A stretch of 64,000 nucleotides of DNA from Geothrix sp. (GTDB taxonomy: Bacteria > Acidobacteriota > Holophagae > Holophagales > Holophagaceae), in assembly GCF_030219325.1 (NCBI RefSeq), contig NZ_CP126625.1, positions 2,902,857 to 2,966,856 of the forward strand, in the 5' to 3' direction. A program made the translations under genes and the position numbers. Shown piece after piece: positions 35,452-44,097 of the stretch (within the stretch, counting starts at the first letter, position 1; every line of letters starts with the position of its first letter). The notes under the pieces were generated by a model. That model had not been told where the DNA came from, searched no databases, and worked only from the letters and a program-made list of their open reading frames with translations.

Positions 35452-36899
35452 GTAATCCAAGCCAGGCCGCCGAGGTGAAACCGCCGGTCCCATCCTCGGG
35501 GCTGAAGATGCCCCACACCCTGGTGATCGTCGCGGCCCTCATCGTGCTGGTGCTGATCCTCTCCTGGCTGGTCCCCTCCGGTGAGTTCCAGCGCATCGAG
35601 AAGCTGCTGCCGGACGGCAGCCGGTTGAAGGTCCCCGTGGATGGCACCTACCACCAGCTGCCCAAGACCCACCTGGGTCTGCAGACCCTCTTCCTGGCGC
35701 CCATCAAGGGCTTCCTGGATGGCGCCGGGCTCATCTCCTTCCTGCTCATCATCGGCGGCAGCTTCGGCATCTTCCAGGAGACCGGCGCCGTGGAGCAGGG
35801 CATCAAGCGGCTCACGGTCCACGTGCGGCGCCATCCCTTCCTGGAGCTGCTCTTCATCCCCGTGCTGATGACGGTGTTCTCCCTGGCCGGGGCCGTGTTC
35901 GGCATGGCCGAGGAACTCATCCCCCTCGTCCCGATTTTCATCGCGCTCGCCTGCGCCCTCGGCTACGACGCCATCGTGGGTACGGCCATCCCCTTCCTGG
36001 GCGCCGCGGCGGGCTTCGCCTGCGCCTTCTTCAACCCCTTCACCGTGGGCGTGGCCCAGGGTATCGCCGGAGTGCCCATCTACTCGGGCCTGGGCTACCG
36101 GGTCTGCGCCTGGGTGGTGGCGACCAGCGTCGTGATCGCCTACGTGATGGTCTACGCCGCCAAGATCAAGAAGAACCCCGAGCTGAGCCCCGTGCGAGAT
36201 CTCGACCTGGCCCGCGAAGCCCAGGCCACGGCCGCTTCCGGCGAGGCCTGGAACGCCTCCCACATCCTCGCCCTGCTCACCTTCCTGGCGGCCCTCATCC
36301 TGCTGGTCTGGGGCGTGCTGAAGCACCACTGGTACCTGGAGCCCATCGCGGCGCTCTTCCTGGGCATGGGCATCCTCATCGGCCTGCTCTCCCGCATGGG
36401 CCCCAGCACCATCGCCAGGCACTTCGTAGCCGGTGCCAAGGACATGGTGGGCGTGGTGTTCATCGTGGCCTGCGCCCGGGCCCTGCTGGTCATCGCCAAC
36501 GATGCCCACATCATGGACACCCTGCTGCTCTACGGTTCCAACGCCATCCGGGTGCTGCCCCATGCCATGACGGCCCAGGTGATGTTCCTGGTGCAGTGCG
36601 TCATCAACTTCTTCATCCATTCGGGCACCTCCCAGGCCGCGCTCACCATGCCGGTCATGGCGCCCCTCTCGGACCTGGTGGGCATCACACGCCAGACCTG
36701 CGTCTACAGCTTCGCCCTCTCGGAGCTCATCAACCCCATCCTGCCCACCAGCGCCGTCACCATGGGCATCCTGGGCGCCGCGAAGATCCCCTGGGAGCGC
36801 TGGGCCCGCTGGTTCCTGCCCCTCATGCTCATCCTCGTAGTGCTGGCCTTCCTGCTGCTGGTGCCGCCGACGCTGTTCTTCCACTGGGGCCCGGTGTGA
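35448..36899 (+). CDS. YfcC/DcuC-type permease, 483 aa
   Basis: About 12 membrane segments. The motifs LSWLVPSGEFQRIE near the start, GMAEELIPLVPIFIALACALGYD and SGTSQAALTMPVMAPLSDL are those of the YfcC/DcuC superfamily, whose members carry C4-dicarboxylates, basic amino acids or peptides. Located between isoaspartyl dipeptidase and an aminopeptidase, and translationally coupled to both (4-bp overlaps), it most likely brings in the dipeptides or free Arg/Asp. The exact substrate cannot be read from sequence. Confidence 0.85.
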   Translation: MSNPSQAAEVKPPVPSSGLKMPHTLVIVAALIVLVLILSWLVPSGEFQRIEKLLPDGSRLKVPVDGTYHQLPKTHLGLQTLFLAPIKGFLDGAGLISFLLIIGGSFGIFQETGAVEQGIKRLTVHVRRHPFLELLFIPVLMTVFSLAGAVFGMAEELIPLVPIFIALACALGYDAIVGTAIPFLGAAAGFACAFFNPFTVGVAQGIAGVPIYSGLGYRVCAWVVATSVVIAYVMVYAAKIKKNPELSPVRDLDLAREAQATAASGEAWNASHILALLTFLAALILLVWGVLKHHWYLEPIAALFLGMGILIGLLSRMGPSTIARHFVAGAKDMVGVVFIVACARALLVIANDAHIMDTLLLYGSNAIRVLPHAMTAQVMFLVQCVINFFIHSGTSQAALTMPVMAPLSDLVGITRQTCVYSFALSELINPILPTSAVTMGILGAAKIPWERWARWFLPLMLILVVLAFLLLVPPTLFFHWGPV

Positions 36900-38443
36900 G
36901 GCGGGTGGGTCGCTTCGCCCTGCCTTTCCTGCTGGCCGGCAGCCTCCTGGCCCAGGACCCGAGTGCAGACTTCATCCGCGCGAAGGAACCCGGGGCCAAG
37001 TCTGGGCCCATGGGCGTCGCCCTGGAGCGCCTGGATGCCTCGCGCATCGCCCGGCACATGGCCTGGCTCGTGGATCCCCGGCGCGAGGGACGGGGCCTGG
37101 GCACCCGGGGCCTGAACGCCACGGTGCACGACCTCAAGGACCAGCTGCAGGCCATGGGCATCCCGCCCCTGGGCACCTCGCCGCTCCAGGCCGTGCCCCT
37201 GCGCGAGGTCCGACCCGGCAAGGGCACGATCCGCCTCCGCACCGCCTCGCACCTGTTCACCTTCCACGCCGGGCAGGATGCGATCCTCCCTGCCGTCGAA
37301 CCCGGAGTGCTGTCCGGGCCAGTGGTCTTCGCGGGCCACGGCATCCAGGAGCCTTCGCTGGGCCACGATGATTTCCGCGGCCTCGAGGTCCGAGGGCGGA
37401 TCGTGGCCTTCCTGGACGGGCTTCCCCCGGGTGAGCCCTGGAAGAAGCCTGAGCTGATCGAACGCTACGCCTCACCCCGCCCGGCAGATCGCTACGACCA
37501 CCGCCTGGCCCTGCTGGAAAAGCTGGGCGCCCGAGCCGCCATCGCCCTGGAGGCCGGCCTCGACCAGCGCATCAGGGAAGGCAAGGAGCCGCCCTTGCCG
37601 TATTTCCTCGCGGCCCGGGGCCTCCCCCGCGCCGGAGAGCCGCCCCTGGCCCGCGTGGCCTTGACGGCGGAGCTGCGACAAGCCCTTGAGACGGGGCAGG
37701 CTGAGACGGCCACCCTCAGCATCCGCGGCCGCGAGAAGGACCTGCTCGGCTTCAACGTGCTCGGGCGCCTGGAGGGATCTGACCCGGTCCTGCGCCAGGA
37801 GGCCATCCTCATCGGCGCCCACATGGACCACCTGGGCCAGCCGAACGGCGTGCTGCATCCGGGGGCCGATGACAATGCCTCCGGCGTAGCGGCCCTGCTG
37901 GAGATCGCCCGCGCCTTCGCCAGCAGCCCCGTCCGCCCCCGGCGCACGCTCCTCTTCGCCTTCTGGACCGGCGAGGAGGAGGGCAAGTTCGGCTCCGGCC
38001 ACTACACCCGCCATCCCCGCTGGCCCCTGGCCACGACTCGCGCCTACCTGAACCTGGACATGATCGGCCACCCCTGGACGCTCGCGGACCTGCAGGCCCT
38101 CGCAGCCGAGGCCAAGGCGCCGGCGGCCTTCCTCGACGGCCTCGACCCCACCCGCTTCGCCGAACCCGGCCTCTCCTCGGCACACCGCGACCTGGGCCCC
38201 GTCCTCAGCCAGGCGGGCCTGGACACGGGCCTGTCCCTGCACCTGGACTGGACCGACGGCCGGAACGGCGGCAGCGACTACCGCGACTTTGCCAGGCTCG
38301 GCCTGCCCTTCGTGCGCTTCTTCGGCAGCTACTTCCCTGAGTACCACAAGCCCGGCGACACCCTGGACAAGCTGGATCCCGACCAGGTCAAGCGCATGGC
38401 CAGGCTCGTCCTCGCCACCGCCTGGCTCTTGGCAGACCGCTAG
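36896..38443 (+). CDS. Secreted M28-family aminopeptidase, 515 aa
   Basis: A GTG start overlaps the permease stop. A signal peptide (VGRFALPFLLAGSLLAQ) leads to a protein with a PA-like insert (about residues 140-240) and the M28 zinc site: IGAHMDHLG, GADDNASGVAAL, FWTGEEEGKFGS, YLNLDMIG and EYHKPGDTLDKLD. Such enzymes release N-terminal residues from peptides and would complete extracellular breakdown of peptide material. It is the last gene of the operon; a repeat element follows. Confidence 0.85.
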   Translation: MRRVGRFALPFLLAGSLLAQDPSADFIRAKEPGAKSGPMGVALERLDASRIARHMAWLVDPRREGRGLGTRGLNATVHDLKDQLQAMGIPPLGTSPLQAVPLREVRPGKGTIRLRTASHLFTFHAGQDAILPAVEPGVLSGPVVFAGHGIQEPSLGHDDFRGLEVRGRIVAFLDGLPPGEPWKKPELIERYASPRPADRYDHRLALLEKLGARAAIALEAGLDQRIREGKEPPLPYFLAARGLPRAGEPPLARVALTAELRQALETGQAETATLSIRGREKDLLGFNVLGRLEGSDPVLRQEAILIGAHMDHLGQPNGVLHPGADDNASGVAALLEIARAFASSPVRPRRTLLFAFWTGEEEGKFGSGHYTRHPRWPLATTRAYLNLDMIGHPWTLADLQALAAEAKAPAAFLDGLDPTRFAEPGLSSAHRDLGPVLSQAGLDTGLSLHLDWTDGRNGGSDYRDFARLGLPFVRFFGSYFPEYHKPGDTLDKLDPDQVKRMARLVLATAWLLADR

Positions 38444-38476
38444 GAAGGTCGAGGCATCGTGTTGGAAAAGAATGTT

Positions 38477-38575
38477 GAAAGCGGAGGAAAGCGGAGTGGC
38501 TGAGGAAAGCGGAGAAGTGAATCACCTGCCTCTGCTTTTCTCCGCTCTCCTCCGCTCCTCCGCCAACCTCCGCTT
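38477..38575. repeat. Interspersed AAGCGGAG-type inverted repeat
   Basis: The left arm (38477-38517) has GAAAGCGGAG units in loose tandem; the right arm (38535-38575) carries CTCCGCTTTTC-type complements. It lies between the convergent ends of the M28 and CapA-like genes and could fold into a long imperfect hairpin that serves both. Confidence 0.65.
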
Positions 38576-38602
38576 ATTGACATCTTTTGTAAAAGCTTGC
38601 AG

Positions 38603-39937
38603 TCAGAGCACCACTTCCGCGTACCACCCCTTGCTCACGATCTTGGTGCCGTAGGGCTCTGACAGCCTCTGCATGAGCGCGATGATCTCGGCGCCACGCT
38701 TCGTACCCGCCAGCTTCGGCACGCCGTAGAGGGGACCCTCGTCGTCGATGGTGATGGGCAGGAGTTGGATCCGCTTGAGCTTGCCCTGGTTCAGCGTCAT
38801 GCGGACCATCACGGTCTCCAGCACCTCACGGGATTCGCGGCGGTCCCACACGGAGACATTGAGGGGCCGGGGCATCTCGATGTCGCGCTGGTGGAGGAGG
38901 TCGGCGGGGATCCGGTCCGGCGTGCGGTACTGGTAGATGAAGTCGCCCAGGCTGTAGAAGATGGGGCGGCCCTTGTAGATCTCGATGCCGCGCAGCACGT
39001 GGGGGCCGGTGCCCAGCACCATGTCCGCCCCGGCCTCGATGGCGCGGCGGAACATGATCTCCTCGTTGGGCGGGGTCCTGTCCTGGATGCCGAAGGCGCG
39101 GTGGTGGGTCACGTCGTGGTTGTGCAGGGATACCAGCAGCAGGTCGGTCTTGCGCCGGGCCAGGAGGATGTCCTCCTCCATGACGGCCACGTCGGATTCC
39201 AGTGGCCCCTCCACCTTCTCCGCCTTGCCGTCCCTGGCCACCAGGATCACGGCAGGATCGATGGTGGCGAGCGAGGGCGCGTTCGCATCCTTGCTGCGGT
39301 ACTTGGCGGTCCAGTAGCGCATGTAGGAAAGCAGCCCCACGGTGGCCTTGTGACCGGCGAGTTCGGTCTTGGCCAGGGCGTGCGCCTCTGCCAGGGTGGT
39401 GCCGGCGCCCGCGTGGGTGATGTTGGCCTGATCCAGGGCCTGGAGGCACTCCTTCAGTCCCTCGGGACCGAAGTCCATCGCATGGTTGTTGGCCTGGCTC
39501 ACCAGGTTGATGCCGGTGCGGGCCAGCTCCCAGCGGAACTCCTTTGGCGCGCGGAAGTTGTAGAAGGGGCGCTGGAGCTCGGGCCGATCGTTGAGGGAGA
39601 ACTCCATGTTCCCGTAGGCGACATCGGCTTCCTGCATGAGCCGGAAGAGGCCGGCCCGGTCGGGATCCGGCAGCTGCGTGATGGGCTGGTTGAAGATCAT
39701 GTCACCCACGGCGGTGAGGGTCAGGTCGCCCGGCTCCTCCTTCAGCAGTTCCGTGATGCGCCCGGCCCAGTCGATGCGCTCGGCGGGTTCGGGGGGATGG
39801 ACGCGCCGCAGGTGGACGGCGCGGGGGTCGTCCTTCCCGGGGCCGGTGGCGGTCTGGGCCAGGGCCGGCAGCGCCAGCAGGGCCAGCAGGGCCGCACCCA
39901 GCGGCAGACTTCGAGGGCTCCGTTCCGTCCTGCACAT
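38603..39937 (-). CDS. CapA-family (poly-gamma-glutamate synthesis-type) secreted phosphoesterase-like protein, 444 aa
   Basis: The signal peptide (LPLGAALLALLALPALAQ) is followed by LTLTAVGDMIFNQPI, SQANNHAMDFG, VSLHNHDVTHH and GTGPHVLRGIEIYKGRPIFYSLGDF, the metal-site blocks of the CapA fold, a calcineurin-like hydrolase family. CapA proteins take part in poly-gamma-glutamate export, but many relatives have other unknown roles. The ATG at 39937 has GGAG 6 nt ahead; in-frame ATGs at 39958 and 39982 have no ribosome site. It converges on the cyanophycin operon; the common theme of polyamino acids may be chance. Confidence 0.8.
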   Translation of the reverse strand: MCRTERSPRSLPLGAALLALLALPALAQTATGPGKDDPRAVHLRRVHPPEPAERIDWAGRITELLKEEPGDLTLTAVGDMIFNQPITQLPDPDRAGLFRLMQEADVAYGNMEFSLNDRPELQRPFYNFRAPKEFRWELARTGINLVSQANNHAMDFGPEGLKECLQALDQANITHAGAGTTLAEAHALAKTELAGHKATVGLLSYMRYWTAKYRSKDANAPSLATIDPAVILVARDGKAEKVEGPLESDVAVMEEDILLARRKTDLLLVSLHNHDVTHHRAFGIQDRTPPNEEIMFRRAIEAGADMVLGTGPHVLRGIEIYKGRPIFYSLGDFIYQYRTPDRIPADLLHQRDIEMPRPLNVSVWDRRESREVLETVMVRMTLNQGKLKRIQLLPITIDDEGPLYGVPKLAGTKRGAEIIALMQRLSEPYGTKIVSKGWYAEVVL

Positions 39938-40049
39938 GGGTCGCTCCAGTCGCTGCATCGGGTTTGCACAATTTTGTTTCATTTCTTGATCATGCGCAAA
40001 ATTATTCGCGCAAATACCCGGGCGGGACGCAGGACCCTATCCTGGAGTG

Positions 40050-40643
40050 ATGACGACCCATCCCGACTACTGGAACCAGCTCTACCGGGACGAGGGCCGG
40101 CCCGGCTGGGACATGGACGGGGCCACGCCCCTCGTGCGCGAGCTGCTGGACCTGGCCCTGCCCCTGGGGCTGCGGGCCGGCTGTGACCTGGTGGTACCCG
40201 GCTGCGGCTACGGCCACGATGCCGCCGCGTTGGAATCGAAGGGGTTTTCGGTCACGGGCCTGGACTTCGCGCCCCTGGCCATCCAGGGGGCCCGGTCGCG
40301 GTACGGGGACCGGGTGGCCTGGTCCCAGGCGGACTGGTTCACCACGCAGCTCGGCCCCTGGGACGCCATCTTCGACCACACCTGCTTCCCCGCCATGGAC
40401 CCGGACCGGCGTCCCGCCTACGTGGAGGCCTGCACCCGCCACCTGCGGCCCGGCGGCCTCTGGATGGCGGCCCTCTTCCACGACGTGAACGGCCGGCCCG
40501 GGCCGCCGCACGCCATCCCCATGGCGGACCTGCGGCAGCTGGTCGAGCCCCGCTTCGAGATCCTGCACCTGGCAGAGGCCACCGCCAGCCACCCGCGCCG
40601 CGCCGGCCGTGAATACTTGATGGTGGCCCGCAAGCGGGCCTGA
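40050..40643 (+). CDS. Thiopurine-methyltransferase-like SAM-dependent methyltransferase, 197 aa
   Basis: The N-terminal YWNQLYRDEGRPGWDMDG and the SAM-binding LVVPGCGYGHDAAAL, followed by VTGLDFAPLAI, are typical of TPMT-family class I methyltransferases. These methylate small thiol, selenium, tellurium or halide acceptors. The acceptor here is unknown. The ATG at 40050 is preceded directly by an in-frame GTG at 40047; a TATCCT box ends 6 nt before the ATG, so the message may be leaderless. The sulfotransferase gene follows after 14 nt. Confidence 0.85.
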   Translation: MTTHPDYWNQLYRDEGRPGWDMDGATPLVRELLDLALPLGLRAGCDLVVPGCGYGHDAAALESKGFSVTGLDFAPLAIQGARSRYGDRVAWSQADWFTTQLGPWDAIFDHTCFPAMDPDRRPAYVEACTRHLRPGGLWMAALFHDVNGRPGPPHAIPMADLRQLVEPRFEILHLAEATASHPRRAGREYLMVARKRA

Positions 40644-40657
40644 GGACTGCCACCCCC

Positions 40658-41722
40658 ATGCCCACCCCGCCGCCGGTCTCCGACAAGCTCAGCTGGATGA
40701 TGTCCCCGCCCCTGGGACGGACCCTCCGTCTCCTGGCCCGGGAACCCCGCTGCGTGCGGCCGGGGAACTGGATGAAGAGCCTGGGCCTGCTGCTGCGCGG
40801 CGGCGCCGCGAGCCTCCTGAACCGCCTCGCCCCGCCCCTGCCCGGGGGCAGAGCGGCCCTGCCCCCGGTCTTCATCGTGGGCTTCTGGCGATCGGGCACG
40901 ACACTCCTGCACGAGCTGCTCTGCCTCGATCCGCGGGTGGCCTACCCCTGCTCCTTCGACTGCATGGCGCCAGGCCATGCCCACTGGACCCGGGACCGCG
41001 CGCTGCCCTACGGCCAGGGCCACTTCGAGTCGCGGCGTCCCATGGACAACATGGTCATCCGCCTCGACTCCCCCCAGGAGGACGAGTTCTTCCTGCTGAA
41101 CACCGGGGCGCGGTCCTTCTACGAGCTCTTCCTGCTTCCCGAGGAGGGCCTCGACCACCTGGCAGCCCTGGACCCGGCCGGATGGACGGCGCCGGAGCGC
41201 GAGCGCTGGCTCGCGGGGATGGCGCGGCTCATGCGCCTGCTGGCCCGCCCCGGCAAGGACCGCGCCGTGCTCAAGTCGCCCACCCACGCCTTCCGGATCC
41301 CCCTGCTCCGCGAGCGCTTCCCGGAGGCCGTCTTCATCCATCTGCGGCGCGATCCCCTGGAGGTCTTCCTCTCCACCCGGCACACCTGGCGGGCGAACGC
41401 CCGGATCTACGCGCTGCATCGCCCCAGTGCCGAGCGGGACCTGGATCCCCTCATCCTCGCCTGCCACCGGCTGCACCGGGAGCGGATGGCCGAAGCCCGG
41501 CAGAGCCTCGGCTCCCGCTGGTACGAGCTGGGCTACGCGGACCTGGTGCGCGATCCCGTCGGCTCCCTCGAGGCCATCTACCATCAGTTCGGCTGGTCCG
41601 GCTTCGAGGTCGTGGCACCGGCCCTCGCGGCCTACCAGAGCACCCACGCCGACTACCGGACCAACGGCTTCCAGGCGGCGGACGAGGCCGAGCGGAAGCG
41701 CCTCTGCGAGGCCCTGGCATGA
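40658..41722 (+). CDS. Sulfotransferase-family protein, 354 aa
   Basis: The PAPS-binding P-loop is VFIVGFWRSGTTLLHELL (about residues 71-88), and the 3'-phosphate motif is in HLRRDPLEVFLSTRHTW (about residues 228-244). The middle and C-terminal parts fit stf-type bacterial sulfotransferases, which transfer sulfate to hydroxyls on sugars, lipids or peptides. Its stop overlaps the start of the APS kinase gene (ATGA), so donor synthesis and use are coupled. No signal peptide is present; it acts in the cytoplasm or at the inner membrane. The acceptor is unknown. Confidence 0.9.
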   Translation: MPTPPPVSDKLSWMMSPPLGRTLRLLAREPRCVRPGNWMKSLGLLLRGGAASLLNRLAPPLPGGRAALPPVFIVGFWRSGTTLLHELLCLDPRVAYPCSFDCMAPGHAHWTRDRALPYGQGHFESRRPMDNMVIRLDSPQEDEFFLLNTGARSFYELFLLPEEGLDHLAALDPAGWTAPERERWLAGMARLMRLLARPGKDRAVLKSPTHAFRIPLLRERFPEAVFIHLRRDPLEVFLSTRHTWRANARIYALHRPSAERDLDPLILACHRLHRERMAEARQSLGSRWYELGYADLVRDPVGSLEAIYHQFGWSGFEVVAPALAAYQSTHADYRTNGFQAADEAERKRLCEALA

Positions 41723-42267
41723 GCGGGAACGCCCTGTCACCGGGGCTCCCCACAGGGGCGGTCCTCTGGCTCACGGGCCTCAGCTCCGCCGGCAAGACCA
41801 CCCTGGGCCGCGAGCTGGCCACTCGCCTGCGGGCCGGGGGCCACCGCGTCGAGCTGCTGGACGGGGACGAGATGCGGCAGCACCTCTGCCGCGACCTGGG
41901 CTTCTCCAGGCAGGACCGGGACGAGCATGTGCGGCGCCTGGCCTACGTGGCGGGACTGCTCGCGCGGAACGGCGTCGTGGCCGTGGTGTGCGCCATCTCG
42001 CCCTACCGGGCGGCCCGGGAGGCGGCCCGGCAACAGGCCGAACGCTTCTTCGAGGTGTTCGTGAACGCGCCCCTGGAGGTCTGCGAAACCCGGGATGTGA
42101 AGGGGCTCTACCGGAAGGCCCGCGCCGGGCTCATCCAGGGCTTCACGGGACTCGACGATCCCTACGAGGCGCCGCTGCAACCCGATCTGGAGTGCCGGAC
42201 CGACCAGGAGGATCTCGAGGCCTGTGCCCGCAGGGTGCTGGACTGCGTCTGTCCGATCCTGGGCTGA
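41719..42267 (+). CDS. cysC: Adenylylsulfate (APS) kinase, 182 aa
   Basis: The ATP-binding loop GLSSAGKTTLG, the APS-site block LLDGDEMRQHLCRDLGFSRQDRDEH and FVNAPLEVCETRDVKGLYRKARAG are those of CysC, which phosphorylates APS to PAPS. Length fits the stand-alone enzyme. The P-loop has GLSSAGK in place of the commoner GLSGSGK. Coupled to the sulfotransferase gene, it probably serves sulfation rather than sulfate assimilation, for which no other gene is nearby. Confidence 0.93.
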   Translation: MSGNALSPGLPTGAVLWLTGLSSAGKTTLGRELATRLRAGGHRVELLDGDEMRQHLCRDLGFSRQDRDEHVRRLAYVAGLLARNGVVAVVCAISPYRAAREAARQQAERFFEVFVNAPLEVCETRDVKGLYRKARAGLIQGFTGLDDPYEAPLQPDLECRTDQEDLEACARRVLDCVCPILG

Positions 42268-42285
42268 TCGCGGCGCGGTTCGTTC

Positions 42286-42291
42286 TACAAT
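42286..42291 (+). promoter_or_regulatory. -10 box of the ABC transporter operon
   Basis: TACAAT lies 22 nt before the start at 42314 and is followed by a GGAG ribosome site. The -35 region is weak. Confidence 0.35.
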
Positions 42292-42313
42292 CGGGGAAAA
42301 CCCCGGAGCGACC

Positions 42314-43276
42314 ATGAGCATGAAAGCCATCTTTGCCCTGCTCTGCCTTTCTTCCGCCGTACTGCCGGGGCAGGACCTGGTGCGCCTGGGCAACCTGAAG
42401 TTCGCCCACTATGGCGCCGTGTCCTACATGAAGGAGCTGGCGCCGAAGTACCGGCTCAAGATCGAGGAGCGCATGTTCGCCAAGGGCATCGACATCAACC
42501 CGGCCATCGTGGCGGGCGAGATCGATGCCAGCGCCGCCGCCCTGGATGCCGCCATTGCCGGACGCTCCGCGGGCGTGCCCATCGTCGTGGTGGCGGGCTT
42601 CGCCCGGGGCGGGGCCCGCCTGGTGGTGCGGCCCGATGCGGGCATCAAGTCGCTGAAGGATCTCAAGGGCAAGAAGGTCGGTGTGGCCCGGGGCGGCGCC
42701 CAGGAGCTGCTGCTGCTGGCGGAGCTGGCCAAGGCCGGCCTCAGCTGGGCCGACAAGCCCGGCAAGGACGTGCTGGTGCTCTACCTGCCCTTCGCCGACC
42801 TCAACCAGGCCCTGATGGCCAAGAACATCGACGCCATGTGCCAGAGCGAGCCCTACAGCTCCCAGGCCATCAACAAGAAATTCGGCGTCGAGCTGCTGAA
42901 GCCCTACGACACGCCCATCGGCGAGCCCATCCGCGCCCTGGTCATCACCGAGAAGCTCTACAAGGAGCGCCGCGACGTGGCCCTGCGCTTCCTGCTCTGC
43001 TTCGTGGAGGCCACCAAGAAGTTCATCGACGAACCCAAGACTGCTGAGAAGTTCGTCCGCGAAGTGATGTTCAAGAACCAGATCAGCGCCGAGGACTACC
43101 AGGATGCCATCGGCAACTCGCCCTTCAGCTACGACATCACCGTGCCCCACGTGCAGATCACCACGGATCTGATGGCCAAATACGGCGTGGGCAAGATGGC
43201 CAACCCGCCCAAAGCCGGCGACTGGGTGAAGCTGGACCTGCTCCTTGAAGCCAAGAAGCAGCTGAAGGTGAAGTAG
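42314..43276 (+). CDS. NitT/TauT-type ABC transporter substrate-binding protein, 320 aa
   Basis: A short signal peptide (MKAIFALLCLSSAVLPGQ) precedes a periplasmic binding protein of the SsuA/TauA/NMT1 type: IDASAAALDAAIAGR, then SLKDLKGKKVGVARGGAQEL. The family binds sulfonates, nitrate, taurine or thiamine precursors. The permease and ATPase genes follow directly. The APS kinase and sulfotransferase genes upstream hint at a sulfur compound, but the promoter between them separates the units. Confidence 0.85.
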   Translation: MSMKAIFALLCLSSAVLPGQDLVRLGNLKFAHYGAVSYMKELAPKYRLKIEERMFAKGIDINPAIVAGEIDASAAALDAAIAGRSAGVPIVVVAGFARGGARLVVRPDAGIKSLKDLKGKKVGVARGGAQELLLLAELAKAGLSWADKPGKDVLVLYLPFADLNQALMAKNIDAMCQSEPYSSQAINKKFGVELLKPYDTPIGEPIRALVITEKLYKERRDVALRFLLCFVEATKKFIDEPKTAEKFVREVMFKNQISAEDYQDAIGNSPFSYDITVPHVQITTDLMAKYGVGKMANPPKAGDWVKLDLLLEAKKQLKVK

Positions 43277-43278
43277 GC

Positions 43279-44097
43279 ATGAAACGGTACCGACACGCCG
43301 CCTCCGGCATCCTCGTCCCGCTGGCGGCCCTGGGCTTCTGGCAGCTGCTGTCCACCATGGGCTGGGTGAACGCCACCATCCTGCCCTCGCCCATGCGGGT
43401 GCTCATCAAGTGGTGGGCCTACCTGCGGCCCCTGGAGGTCTTCGACCCCGCCCAGGGTTCCTACCTGAAGTGGTGCTTCTCCGGGGAGCTCATCCAGGAC
43501 GCCATCGGCAGCCTCTACCGCGTGCTGGTGGGCTTCTTCATCGGCGGTGGCCTGGCCCTGCCGCTCGGTCTCGCCATGGGCTACAGCAAGGTGGCCTACG
43601 GCCTCTTCAACCCCCTCATCCAGGTGCTGCGGCCCATCCCGCCCATCGCCTACATCCCGCTGTCGATCCTCTGGTTCGGCCTGGGCAATCCGCCCGCCGT
43701 CTTCCTCATCAGCATCGGTGCCTTCTTCCCGGTGCTCATGAACACCGTGGCCGGGGTGCAGAACGTGGACAGCATCTACCTTCGCGTGGGCCGCAACCTG
43801 GGCGCCTCGCGGCTCACCCAGTTCACCCGCATCATCCTGCCGGCGGCCACGCCCTACATCTTCACCGGGGCGCGCATCGGCATGGGCACGGCCTTCATCG
43901 TGGTGATCGTCTCCGAGATGATCGCGGTGAACAACGGCCTGGGCTACCGCATCCTGGAGGCCCGCGAGTACCTCTGGTCCGACAAGATCATCGCCGGCAT
44001 GTTCACCATCGGCCTGCTGGGCCTGGGCATCGACACCCTCATGAGCCGCCTCAGCTCGTACCTGCTGAAGTGGCACCGCGGCCTGGAGCAGTCATGA
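43279..44097 (+). CDS. ABC transporter permease of the SsuC/TauC type, 272 aa
   Basis: Six hydrophobic helices carry the EAA-type loop with NLGASRLTQFTRIILPAATPYIFTGARIGMG, typical of the NitT/TauT permease group. LRPIPPIAYIPLSILWFGLG is also diagnostic. It lies 2 nt after the binding-protein gene, and its stop overlaps the start of the ATPase gene (ATGA). Confidence 0.92.
   Translation: MKRYRHAASGILVPLAALGFWQLLSTMGWVNATILPSPMRVLIKWWAYLRPLEVFDPAQGSYLKWCFSGELIQDAIGSLYRVLVGFFIGGGLALPLGLAMGYSKVAYGLFNPLIQVLRPIPPIAYIPLSILWFGLGNPPAVFLISIGAFFPVLMNTVAGVQNVDSIYLRVGRNLGASRLTQFTRIILPAATPYIFTGARIGMGTAFIVVIVSEMIAVNNGLGYRILEAREYLWSDKIIAGMFTIGLLGLGIDTLMSRLSSYLLKWHRGLEQS

Noticed and set aside
32443-35493. 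A 1016-codon open frame on the minus strand
   Set aside because: It lies wholly opposite the M14, isoaspartyl dipeptidase and cyanophycinase genes, has low-complexity composition typical of antisense frames in GC-rich genes, and shows no domain.
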